Below, piece after piece: positions 43,619 to 52,454 of a stretch of 64,000 nt of DNA. Numbering within the stretch: position 1 is the stretch's first letter; each line of letters starts with the position of its first letter. The notes under the pieces were generated by a model, which was given only the letters and a program-made list of their open reading frames with translations, searched no databases and had not been told where the DNA came from. Origin of the DNA: Acidobacteriota bacterium (GTDB lineage: Bacteria > Acidobacteriota > Terriglobia > Bryobacterales > Bryobacteraceae); assembly GCA_016185425.1 (NCBI GenBank), contig JACPNQ010000028.1, forward strand, positions 310,001-374,000, written 5' to 3'. Made by a program: the position numbers and the translations under genes.

Positions 43619-45609
43619 TGCGCACCCTGCTTGAGGCTGATAACCACTGTGTCGCGTCGATGGAATTCTTCGAAAATCTGTTTCAGCGCCGGATAGGCGG
43701 GCACGTCGAACATAATCTGGCCCTCGCGTCCGAATTCGAGTACCCGGCTGGCGACAAATTCGCCGGCCGCCGTGTAGCCCATGGTGAGCTTGTATACGCC
43801 AGGTTTGCCGAACTCCAGGCTCCCCGGGTTTTCCGCATTATCCATGGTAAAGCCGGCGGGAATCTTGATGCGGATCTCGTCATCTTCGCGCCAGGCGTAC
43901 TCGAAGGCAATTGGGTATTTGCGCTCGCTGGCGGAGAATCGCGGCGAGGAGCCCTGCTGGAAGAAGAACGGAGCGAAGAGCAGCCGCTTGCCCGTGCGCT
44001 GTGCATAACCGGGGATGCGGACATGGTAGGTGTAGGTGAGCGGGAGAGACGTGTCATCGACGTTTTTGACAGCGATGGCGGTGACCTCAGCGTTCGGGAA
44101 TGGTCCGGTGACGAGCTCCTTCACCTCTTCCTGCTGCTTTTCGAGCGAGTCGCCCCGCTTGCTGTCACGGCGGCTGGCAGCCGAATGCCCGGTGTAGTAC
44201 AACTGCGCGTCTCCCTCAAGAGTGCCGTCCTCTTCGAGCGTGAAGTTCCCGCGCCGCATGGAGGTGGAATCATCGGGGGCGGAGATCGGGGTGGAGATAA
44301 ATGTGGGCTTCTTCGGATCGCTGATCAAAGCCCGCGTGCCTTCTTCGCGCCAGCCGATCATCTTGGGCGGCAGCGTGTCCGAGCTCACGTCGAAGAGCTT
44401 CCAATTGCCGTCGATTTTGACGGCCATATCGATGTTGTCGAGGAAATAACTATCGGCCATTTCCGGTTGGAAGATGATGTTCTGGCGATCGCCAACCAGC
44501 GCGGGGCGCGCCTCCAGCTCGGCACTCTGTGCCAGGGCGGCGAAAAGTGTGTTGAGTTCATCCGGTGCGCCGATCCCACTCTTAAAGATCTCGGTGGAGT
44601 TCCGGACGCGGTCCTTGGGCATGGACTTGATGATTTTGGCCCGTTCGGCGTCCGTCACGGTACTCGCGTAGAGGTTCCGGGTCTTCTTGCGTAGATAGCC
44701 GATAAGCGCGAGGACCTTGCCCTCCTCGTTCTTGGCGCCGGTAACCACTTCCGCCGCGGCGGACTTGATCTCGTCATTGACGCGGAGTGCCTGCTTGAGG
44801 TTGGAGTAAATCTCCTTGCCGCGCTTCTCCCAATATTTGCCGGGGTCCCGCCGCCCCTGCTCCATGTAGAGGAATAGGATCCAGGCGCGTACATTGGCCG
44901 GGCTAATCATGTATGGCTCTTCCTGGAACGCGGGAAGATTCTCGACCGAGGTGGAGGAGAAACCGTTCATTTCCAGATGGAGTGCGGAGTTTTGGCAGTT
45001 GAATGGCCAGACGCGCATGCCGAGGTCGATGTAATCCCGGCCGAGTGGTTTGACGAAATACGTAATCTTCTGAATGGGGTATTCGTGTTGTATCTCAGCG
45101 CGGAGGTAGCGAATATTCTGGCGGAAATGAATTTCGCGGATCCTGTACTCGACTATGGCGCCGGGCTCGACGGCAGGCATTGCGAAGGATTTGACTTTTC
45201 TACGGATGCCGCCGAGCCGGAGAACCTCGCGCTCGTGAATGTCTTCCCGCTTGAGAGGGACGATGTTGCCATTGGGCTGAATGGTGCGGCCGTCGATACT
45301 CGTTACGGAGCTGTTCTTGCCGAAGGGAATTTCGATGGACGAAACCTTCTTCTTACCCTCTTCGTTGAAGACTTTGACGCGCACATAATTTACGCGATGG
45401 CGCTGCCAGTCACTGCCGGTAACTTCGTCCCAAACGTGGACGCGCCAAAAGATAGCTTCAGCCCCGGCAGATTTATCCACCCGAGGAGCGGTTTGTTGTT
45501 TTTCAGCGTCGGTAACGGGCAACCAGGCGGTTTCGATACCTACCTGCGCGAATATAGCCGGCGTAATACAGAGGTATACACCGAATAAGACACACACTTG
45601 GATAGACAT
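43615..45609 (-). CDS. DUF3857 / transglutaminase-like protein lacking the catalytic Cys and His
   Basis: About 664 residues from the ATG at 45609; 45639 is an alternative start. Signal peptide MSIQVCVLFGVYLCITPAIFA. DUF3857 region (VFNEEGKKKVSSIEIPFG, KSFAMPAVEPGAIVEYRIRE) and then a transglutaminase-type core. Aligning it with the neighbour at 41672, the Cys position is Ala348 (IGAPDELNTLFAAL) and the His position is Asn392, while Asp407 remains (WKLFDVSSD). It is therefore probably a pseudoenzyme. A TATACT element at 45618-45623 sits only 9 bp before the ATG, so the mRNA may be nearly leaderless. It is coupled to the active paralogue. Confidence 0.83.
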   Translation of the reverse strand: MSIQVCVLFGVYLCITPAIFAQVGIETAWLPVTDAEKQQTAPRVDKSAGAEAIFWRVHVWDEVTGSDWQRHRVNYVRVKVFNEEGKKKVSSIEIPFGKNSSVTSIDGRTIQPNGNIVPLKREDIHEREVLRLGGIRRKVKSFAMPAVEPGAIVEYRIREIHFRQNIRYLRAEIQHEYPIQKITYFVKPLGRDYIDLGMRVWPFNCQNSALHLEMNGFSSTSVENLPAFQEEPYMISPANVRAWILFLYMEQGRRDPGKYWEKRGKEIYSNLKQALRVNDEIKSAAAEVVTGAKNEEGKVLALIGYLRKKTRNLYASTVTDAERAKIIKSMPKDRVRNSTEIFKSGIGAPDELNTLFAALAQSAELEARPALVGDRQNIIFQPEMADSYFLDNIDMAVKIDGNWKLFDVSSDTLPPKMIGWREEGTRALISDPKKPTFISTPISAPDDSTSMRRGNFTLEEDGTLEGDAQLYYTGHSAASRRDSKRGDSLEKQQEEVKELVTGPFPNAEVTAIAVKNVDDTSLPLTYTYHVRIPGYAQRTGKRLLFAPFFFQQGSSPRFSASERKYPIAFEYAWREDDEIRIKIPAGFTMDNAENPGSLEFGKPGVYKLTMGYTAAGEFVASRVLEFGREGQIMFDVPAYPALKQIFEEFHRRDTVVISLKQGAQ

Positions 45610-45747
45610 GTTCGGCCAGTATAAGTCATTTCGCCTCATTTGTAGCTAGGCAAAAAATGGGAATAGAACCACGTTTTGCCGTACCTGGTTTTGGGGGCCC
45701 GAAAGTTTGTCCTTTTACCCCAATAACTTACAGGGGCCACCGGCTGT

Positions 45748-48669
45748 TCAGAAGTTCAGCCGCAGCATGAATTGCAATTGGCGAGAAGTACCGGTACCGG
45801 TCGCGCCGTCGTTGGCGGTGGCAAGAATAGTACCGAAAGTAGAATTGTTCCTCGCATTGACGGGATTGCCATATTGGGCGCGGTTAATGAGGTTGAAGAT
45901 CTCCGCCCGGAAGTTGAGGTTGGCTCGTTCGCTAAGCCGGAACACCTTCCCGGCGGCAACGTCGGCTTGCCACAAACGGGGGCCGCGGAAACGGTTGCGG
46001 CCTGCGTTGCCATAAGTGCCGTTTGCCGGTAGCGCGAACGCGGCGGGGTTGAGCCAGAGAGCGGGTCCCTTGCCCGTCGCGTAGACCTCTCCGCCGATGT
46101 AATCGGCGCGCTGGGTTTGGGTTTGGCCCGACGGGACCGTCGCCGCCGTGCGGCTGATGGTCACCGTGAACGGGGTGCCGGTACGGGCGGTGAAGAGGCC
46201 GCTCAGGTCCCAGCCGCCGTACCAGCGTTCGCGCGCGAACGGCAGTTGGTAGATGCTGTTCGCGGTGAACGTATGGCGGATGTCGTAGTCGGCGTCGCCA
46301 CGGTCGCAGGCGCGGCACGTGACGTCCTGGATCTGTCCGCCCTCGCCGGAGCCGGCATTGTCGCTGATCGCATGGCCCCACAGGTACTGCGCCTGGAAAA
46401 GCCACCCTTTCGAGAACGCCCGGGAGAGAGAGGATTGCAGACCGTTGAAGCTGGTATTGCCGTCGAAGCGCTTCTCATCGATTTGCCCGAAGGTGGAAAG
46501 GGGGCGCCGGCGGGTGACGGGATCGAGCGTGTTGACGTAGGTCCGGGTGAGCTGATTGCGTCCGGCATTGCCGATGTAGGCGACCTGGGCCACCATGCTG
46601 TGGGGGAGCTCGCGCTGGACGGAGAGGGTCCACATGTGAGACTCGGGTTCCTTGCGGTCGCGCTGCACGCTGCGGGGCGTTTGTCCCTGGGAGCGGAGCT
46701 GGCTGAGGAACGGTCCTGGCGGATAGCTGAGCGAGGGGGCGTCGGCCGCGGTGAGCGAAAAGTTCTCGGGAAGGCTATCGATGGCGGCGGTGACGTCGTC
46801 ATTCTGGCCGGGGCCGAAGTATCGGCCGTAGCCGGTACGGAACACCGTTTTTCCGCCGAGCGATTTGGGAGCCCAGGCGAGCGAGACGCGCGGCGCGATG
46901 TTGTCGTTGTCGGCGTAGAACCACTGCGTCCCCTCGGGGCAGAAGCCCTGGCAGCGCACGATATCGAACACGCGGCCCCTGCCGGCCACATCCTTGGACA
47001 CCGTGTACTGCTCGTAGCGAAGGCCGAGGTTGAGAGTTAGATCGGGATTGAGGCGGAACTCGTCTTGGAAGTAGACGGAATGGAACGTGCGGCGGACACC
47101 GACGGTGTTGAGCTGGCCACCGATGGAGACGCTGTTCAGGGAGTTGCGGAGGAAGGCGTCGAGGTTGGCGAAAGAGACGCTGGTGGCCGCGCCATTGCCG
47201 ACGTTGAGATGGATGCGGCGAATCTCGCCACCTAGTTTGATTGTGTGGCGGCCGCGGACCCAAGCGAAATTGTCGACGATGGAATAAGTGCTGGGCTTTT
47301 CGATGATGTACGTCGTCGGCTGCGTGGAAGTGAAGCCGGGGATTGCAACGCCTTCGGGGATGCGGCCGGCGTCGTTGCGGGTGAGTGCGGAGCGGTTGAA
47401 GCCGAGCTTAACTTCATTGACGGTAGCGGGGGTCCAAACCTGCTGCCATTGCGCGGTGACGTTTGACGGACGGATGAAGGAGTCCCGGGTTTCCAGGAGT
47501 CCGTTGCGAATCTGGCTGATTACGCCATCGGACATGGCAAAGCGGAAAAAGAGGTTGTGCTTGTCGCTGATGCGATGGTCGATGCGTGCCATTCCGCTAT
47601 GCTCGTCGCGTTTCTCCGGAGTTTGGGCGATGAGGCGGTCGACATTGGCGTTGGCGCCGGGAGAGTTGCCGGCGGGGTAGAGATTGATGAGGCTCTGCAG
47701 CGCGGCGGGCGTGCGCTGCCGGAAAGAGGCGCTTGGCACGAGGCCGTCGGCACGGGCGATAGTGAGGCGCTGGAGGAGGCCTTCGTAGTTAGCGAAGAAG
47801 AAGGTTTTGTCCTTGACGACGCGGCCGCCCACGTTGCCGCCGAACTGGTTGAGGCGGAAGGGAGGTGGCTCGGGACCGTCGAAGGGGCGTCGGGCGTCGA
47901 GGGCGGAGTTGCGGAAGAACTCGAAGAGAGAGCCGTGGAGATCGTTGGTGCCGGTCTTGGAGACGAGGTTGACCTGGGCGCCTCCACCGACGCCGCCTTC
48001 AGCCGTGAAGGGGAGCGAGTTAACGCGGAACTCGGCGATGGAATCGGTAGAGATGACGAGGCGGAGGTTGCCTTCCTGGCGGGGGTCTTTGATGCCTGTG
48101 GCGTCGACGCCGTCGAACGTCCAGTTGTTGTCGTCACGGGGACGCCCGAAGAAGCGGATAGAATTCTGATTGCCCTCGCCGACGTTGACGGCGCCGGGGG
48201 CGAGCATCATGAGAGAGGCCCAGTGACGGCCATTTAGAGGGATGTTTTTGATCTGCTGTTCGGCGATGACGGAGCCGATTTCGGCATTGGTTTGATCGAG
48301 CGGCGTGGCCTGTGCGGCAACCTCAATGGCAGTGGTGACCGCGCCGATGGCGAGAGTTGCGTCGAGTGTGCGGGACTGGCCGACAGTTAGGGTGACTTGA
48401 TCGTAGCGGGCGGCGTTGAAGCCGGGTTTCGTCACAGTGATTGTGTACGTGCCGATCGGGAGGCCGGGAAGCTGGAATGCGCCGGCGGAGGAAGTGAATG
48501 TTTCCCGGTGAAAGCCGGTGGATGAGGATTCAATGCTGACTTTGGCGGAAACGATCTTGGCGCCGGAGGGGTCGGAGACGGTACCGCTAAGCCCGGCACG
48601 GTCGACTTGGGCGAGCGTTATGGCGGCGAAAGATAGGGAAAGGGCGAGCCTCTTCGTGACGGGAAGCAT
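45748..48669 (-). CDS. Oar-like TonB-dependent outer-membrane receptor
   Basis: About 973 residues from the ATG at 48669, chosen because a signal peptide (MLPVTKRLALSLSFAAITLA) begins there and gggaaacc precedes it. Regulatory domain (GLSGTVSDPSGAKIVSAK), plug (NIPLNGRHWASLMMLAPGAV; TFDGVDATGI; VNLVSKTGTNDLHGSLFEFF) and barrel ending in QFMLRLNF. It lies 61 bp after the esterase gene in the long minus-strand run. Confidence 0.9.
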   Translation of the reverse strand: MLPVTKRLALSLSFAAITLAQVDRAGLSGTVSDPSGAKIVSAKVSIESSSTGFHRETFTSSAGAFQLPGLPIGTYTITVTKPGFNAARYDQVTLTVGQSRTLDATLAIGAVTTAIEVAAQATPLDQTNAEIGSVIAEQQIKNIPLNGRHWASLMMLAPGAVNVGEGNQNSIRFFGRPRDDNNWTFDGVDATGIKDPRQEGNLRLVISTDSIAEFRVNSLPFTAEGGVGGGAQVNLVSKTGTNDLHGSLFEFFRNSALDARRPFDGPEPPPFRLNQFGGNVGGRVVKDKTFFFANYEGLLQRLTIARADGLVPSASFRQRTPAALQSLINLYPAGNSPGANANVDRLIAQTPEKRDEHSGMARIDHRISDKHNLFFRFAMSDGVISQIRNGLLETRDSFIRPSNVTAQWQQVWTPATVNEVKLGFNRSALTRNDAGRIPEGVAIPGFTSTQPTTYIIEKPSTYSIVDNFAWVRGRHTIKLGGEIRRIHLNVGNGAATSVSFANLDAFLRNSLNSVSIGGQLNTVGVRRTFHSVYFQDEFRLNPDLTLNLGLRYEQYTVSKDVAGRGRVFDIVRCQGFCPEGTQWFYADNDNIAPRVSLAWAPKSLGGKTVFRTGYGRYFGPGQNDDVTAAIDSLPENFSLTAADAPSLSYPPGPFLSQLRSQGQTPRSVQRDRKEPESHMWTLSVQRELPHSMVAQVAYIGNAGRNQLTRTYVNTLDPVTRRRPLSTFGQIDEKRFDGNTSFNGLQSSLSRAFSKGWLFQAQYLWGHAISDNAGSGEGGQIQDVTCRACDRGDADYDIRHTFTANSIYQLPFARERWYGGWDLSGLFTARTGTPFTVTISRTAATVPSGQTQTQRADYIGGEVYATGKGPALWLNPAAFALPANGTYGNAGRNRFRGPRLWQADVAAGKVFRLSERANLNFRAEIFNLINRAQYGNPVNARNNSTFGTILATANDGATGTGTSRQLQFMLRLNF

Positions 48670-48730
48670 GGTTTCCCATAGCATAGGCGGAGGAAGGAAA
48701 CAAGGCGATGAACTAGCCGTGACGTTCCGG

Positions 48731-50152
48731 TTACTTGGCGTGTTTGGCGAAGAAGTCAAACATCGGAGCGAAATTGGGGATGGCGATGTTCACGTGGCTG
48801 CCATTGGGGACTTCGACGTATTCGATCTTCGCGCCGGCCTTCCTGCCGGCTTCGACCATCATTCGGGATTGCGCGACTGGGACGGTTCTGTCGTTATCCC
48901 CATGGACGACATATTGCGGAACGTCCTTCAGCTTGGTCATGCCGCGCGGGTCGCCGCCGCCGGAGATGGGGCCGAGGGCGGCGAAGATATCGGGATGGTT
49001 CATAGCGATGCTCCATGTACCGTAGGCGCCCATGCTGTGGCCCATCAGATAGATGCGTTTGGGGTCAATACTGTAGTCGCGACGGACTTCGGCCAGGACA
49101 TCGAGCACGTCGGTTTCGGCCGCGCCGCGGTACATCGAGGCGGGTTCACGGCCCTTCGGACAGGCGACGATGAATCCGTATTTTTCCGCCTCGACTTTCA
49201 GTGCGCCGTCGTTGTAACCATCGAATATCGAGTTCTCACTTCCGCCCATACCGTGGAGGGCGATGACCAAAGGAGAGGCTTTCTTGACGTCGTAGTTTGC
49301 CGGGATAAAGAGGCGGTAGGGCTGGAGGGTTTGGTCGACCTTGGAACGGTAGGCTTTGCGGAGGTCTCCCGTGCGACCTTTGAATGGGTCCTTGCCTTCG
49401 GCGGCGGCGTCGAGGAGTCTGTTCGCTTCTTCGAAGGATTTGGCGAAGTCGGTGCGATGAGGGTTGGCCTTGCCCTGCTCGGCAAGTTCGTAATTTCTTA
49501 GGGCGTACTCGGCTGTGGGAAAGGACTCCTTCGCGAGGCGCGCCTTTAGTTTGGCCGCGGCGGGAGCGAGGGTTTCGACGTGGATAGGGACGGCTTTGCG
49601 AAGGATGTTGCGGTAAGCGGGGTTGTCCGATTCACCGAGAGTGGCGACGACCTCGTAGTTGCCGAGCGATTCGGCGGGGATAGCGATGGGAATCCGGAGA
49701 GGGAGATTCTCGCTGCTGATCTTCACATTCGCGGCCAGAGGAACGGGAGCAGCGCCGGGCGACACGGAACGGAGGACGATACGGGCTGTGGTGATGGCCG
49801 GCCGGGTGTTCTTGTAGAGGGAGGTGAACGTGAGCTGGAGTTGCTGGCCCTGGTCGGCAATCGCATCATCGACGGCAGCTTGTAGCGCGGCTGCAAGCTC
49901 GGTTTCGGGCGACCAGGGGTAGCCCTGCATGACGGCGAATGCGTGGGCATATTCGCGAATCGCCTCGCCGAAGTCACCGGCGCGAGCGGCGGACTGGGCT
50001 TGTAGGCCGAGGGCGGCGATTTCGTCCTTCTTCTCCGGTGCGAGCGTGACGGTGTTCCGCATGGCGGTGAAGGCGACCAAGGTGCGGAGTGCGAGGTCGG
50101 CGTCCTGGGCGGACACGGCGAAGGTGAGCAAGAAGAGAGCGGCGCGGCGCAT
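48731..50152 (-). CDS. Secreted alpha/beta-hydrolase (esterase/PHB depolymerase-like)
   Basis: About 473 residues from an ATG at 50152 with a signal peptide (MRRAALFLLTFAVSAQ). The first 250 residues are helical and beta-rich with no recognised family. The hydrolase domain shows PLVIALHGMGGSEN, the nucleophile elbow YLMGHSMGAYGTW, an acidic residue in VHGDNDRTVPV and the His in VPNGSHVNIA, a full Ser-Asp-His triad. Length and layout fit feruloyl-esterase or carboxylesterase types. It is close to two TonB receptors, so it may process material they import. Confidence 0.82.
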   Translation of the reverse strand: MRRAALFLLTFAVSAQDADLALRTLVAFTAMRNTVTLAPEKKDEIAALGLQAQSAARAGDFGEAIREYAHAFAVMQGYPWSPETELAAALQAAVDDAIADQGQQLQLTFTSLYKNTRPAITTARIVLRSVSPGAAPVPLAANVKISSENLPLRIPIAIPAESLGNYEVVATLGESDNPAYRNILRKAVPIHVETLAPAAAKLKARLAKESFPTAEYALRNYELAEQGKANPHRTDFAKSFEEANRLLDAAAEGKDPFKGRTGDLRKAYRSKVDQTLQPYRLFIPANYDVKKASPLVIALHGMGGSENSIFDGYNDGALKVEAEKYGFIVACPKGREPASMYRGAAETDVLDVLAEVRRDYSIDPKRIYLMGHSMGAYGTWSIAMNHPDIFAALGPISGGGDPRGMTKLKDVPQYVVHGDNDRTVPVAQSRMMVEAGRKAGAKIEYVEVPNGSHVNIAIPNFAPMFDFFAKHAK

Positions 50153-50187
50153 GTGTAGAGTATGACGCAGCACCCCGCGCGCCGGTA

Positions 50188-51600
50188 TTAGCGGCCGGCT
50201 TCCTGCTTCAATGACGGGGGCGGCGGCGGGGCTTCCGTCATTTCACGGAGCGGTTGAACAAAAGCGGTGAGAAAGTCCGTGAATCGGTCGGTAAAAATAG
50301 TGCCGTGATCCGGGACAATCGCGGTGGGCAGGCTGAAGATCCAGTAGGGCGTTTGGTTCCAGGAACGGAAGTCGCGTTCGAGGCAATAGTTGAGCGGCAT
50401 GTCCTTATTCGTTGGATTGCCGGGCGCAAGGGCCGGCAGGCTGCGAATCCGCACAGGGATATAGTATTTGTCACGCTTCAGGCAGGGATTGCAGTCTTCC
50501 TTATCGCACTCCACCAGGTGATGGCTGTATAGTTGCGGCGTGTGTGCCGAAGCGGTGGTCGAAACCTTTTTCTCGTCGAGGTCTTTCGGCAGTTCCTGAA
50601 TCGCTTCCTGGGTGAGTTTGAGCTTAGAGGCGGAGATTTTCTCGGAGATCGGCAGGAGCGTTTTCGTGGCGAGATCCGTTTCCGACGACACCGCAAGGAT
50701 GAGAGGGCGTGTGAGGGATTTGCAATCCTGGCTGGTATCGGCGGGTGGGCAGTTGGCTCGGCGGGGCGGGAGCAGGAAGTGGACCCGCTGGAGAGCGCGG
50801 CGATACTCGGCAAGAAAGTTGACGGCACGGACGCCGGGGGCAGCCTCGTTGATGAGCACGATGAGATCGGCGAGCTCCTGAAGGACGGGCACGGTAAGCG
50901 CGTCGAGATTTCTATCGGCGCCGTTTACCTGGGTGGCGATTTGAGCCGCGGCCTGGCGCAGCTTGGTGTCGATGGCCGCGTCCAAGATGAGGCCGCCGAA
51001 AGAGTGGCCGACGACAATCGAGCGATTACCGTTGCGGCCGTTCCCTTTTTTGACGTGCCCCATCACGGTGAGCAGGGCATCGCCGACCTTTCCGGCAGCG
51101 ACGTGCTGTGCGACTCCGCGCCGGCTGTAAATACTCGCCTGGCGGAGGGTGCCCCACTGGCGTCTTACGGAGTCCCCGTTCCAACCGATATAGATGGCGG
51201 CGAGCCCACATTGGGCTGGGGTGATGCCCTGGCAGACATCGGCGGCGATCCGGTTCAACTGGCGGCGCAAGTCCAGGACGTTGTTATTGTTCTGGCCCGC
51301 GTTGTTCTTCCACCCGTGAACAAAGACGACGACAACGGCGTGGTGATTGCTGCGGGTGTCGGCCGCATCAATGGCTGCCAGGGCCTCGGGTAACTGTCGC
51401 GCGTCATAGGGGTTGCCGGCATTGTCGAATTCGACGAAAGAGAGAGAGTAGAGTCGATTCTGTTTGACGTTAAGCGGCATGGAGAACCTGTCTTCCGCAT
51501 TTCCGTTGGCGGACGCGGCGGCAGGCTGGGTGCGCCATTGGCGCTGCGGCACACAGGCCGAAAGGAGCAGGAGGGCGAGGAGCGCGATTCTGCCGTTCAT
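50188..51600 (-). CDS. Lipoprotein with alpha/beta-hydrolase domain
   Basis: About 470 residues from the ATG at 51600, overlapping the preceding stop by 4 bp. Signal and lipobox MNGRIALLALLLLSAC with C16 as the lipid site. The hydrolase part has VVVVFVHGWKNNAGQNN (oxyanion strand) and SIVVGHSFGGLILD (nucleophile Ser). Its Asp and His are not identified with certainty. The C-terminal third (with CDKEDCNPCLK) has no recognised family. Probably a periplasmic, lipid-anchored hydrolase; substrate unknown. Confidence 0.78.
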   Translation of the reverse strand: MNGRIALLALLLLSACVPQRQWRTQPAAASANGNAEDRFSMPLNVKQNRLYSLSFVEFDNAGNPYDARQLPEALAAIDAADTRSNHHAVVVVFVHGWKNNAGQNNNNVLDLRRQLNRIAADVCQGITPAQCGLAAIYIGWNGDSVRRQWGTLRQASIYSRRGVAQHVAAGKVGDALLTVMGHVKKGNGRNGNRSIVVGHSFGGLILDAAIDTKLRQAAAQIATQVNGADRNLDALTVPVLQELADLIVLINEAAPGVRAVNFLAEYRRALQRVHFLLPPRRANCPPADTSQDCKSLTRPLILAVSSETDLATKTLLPISEKISASKLKLTQEAIQELPKDLDEKKVSTTASAHTPQLYSHHLVECDKEDCNPCLKRDKYYIPVRIRSLPALAPGNPTNKDMPLNYCLERDFRSWNQTPYWIFSLPTAIVPDHGTIFTDRFTDFLTAFVQPLREMTEAPPPPPSLKQEAGR

Positions 51601-52358
51601 GACCTTTTCCTCGACTGCTGGGCCTTTTCCTGTTTGACACTTGGAGGCGCCGTCACTTTTTTGGGCGGACGCCGGACGATGGCGGTGAACAGGCGGGTGA
51701 TGTCCGGCTGGAACTCCTTCCAGAGGCTTCCCGCCATCACGCCGGCCATGGCATTGCCGGAGCGGATAAGGGCCTGCTGGGGCGTGTTGATGCGATCCGG
51801 CGTCCAAGCCATCCCGACGAAACCGGACGCGAAGGCTCCGGCGAGGCGGCCGGCGGAAAGTTGCTCCGAACAGACCGATGTGACTTCGGGATCGCAGTCG
51901 TGGCGGACAATGAACGTATGCGACAGGGCATAGCCGAGCCGTTTGCCGAAACCCCGGCGATAGGAGGCGTAGAAGCGGGGATCCTCCTTGAAGATCATGC
52001 CGACGATCGCCTGGCCGGAGCCCTTGGCCAGACTCTGGCTGATGCGTGTGCCAAAGCGCCGGGAGAAGCCCTCAACGCCCTGACCCCACTCTTTGCCGGT
52101 ATTGTTTTTTACCCATTGGTCCATGGCCGCATTGAATAGGGCACCGGTGACCATCGGGGCGTTGAAGGAGTGGGTCCACCAGTAGCAGCGCTTATCGCGA
52201 TTGGTCATGGAAAGGTCTTCGCGTTCGCCGCAATGAAAGGTCGGGGGCAGTCCGGTCTCCTTTGTGGTCTCCGGGCTGGCCTGGATTTGGGCGTACGTTG
52301 ACGGGATAACCAGGATGACTAAAAGAAACAGATTGGGTCTAAGCGGGCGAATGGACAT
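51597..52358 (-). CDS. Exported protein of unknown function
   Basis: A 253-residue protein with a signal peptide (NLFLLVILVIPSTYAQ). It contains a Gly/Arg-rich helical core (GQAIVGMIFKEDPRFYASYR, RLGYALSHTFIVRHD) that I remember seeing in acidobacterial hypothetical proteins but which has no named function. The C-terminus is Lys/Arg/Pro-rich. It is coupled by ATGA to the lipoprotein hydrolase, so the two probably work together. Confidence 0.65.
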   Translation of the reverse strand: MSIRPLRPNLFLLVILVIPSTYAQIQASPETTKETGLPPTFHCGEREDLSMTNRDKRCYWWTHSFNAPMVTGALFNAAMDQWVKNNTGKEWGQGVEGFSRRFGTRISQSLAKGSGQAIVGMIFKEDPRFYASYRRGFGKRLGYALSHTFIVRHDCDPEVTSVCSEQLSAGRLAGAFASGFVGMAWTPDRINTPQQALIRSGNAMAGVMAGSLWKEFQPDITRLFTAIVRRPPKKVTAPPSVKQEKAQQSRKRS

Positions 52359-52454
52359 TGGAATTCACCTCGTGTCAATGCTTCCTACGAATGAAAGCGA
52401 AAAGCTCGTAGATATAGTGACAGTTGGGGCGCCAGCGTTAGGAGGCGTGGCAAA

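Noticed and set aside
46117-47040. 307-codon plus-strand frame
   Set aside because: Antisense to the receptor at 45748; no recognised family and no ribosome site.
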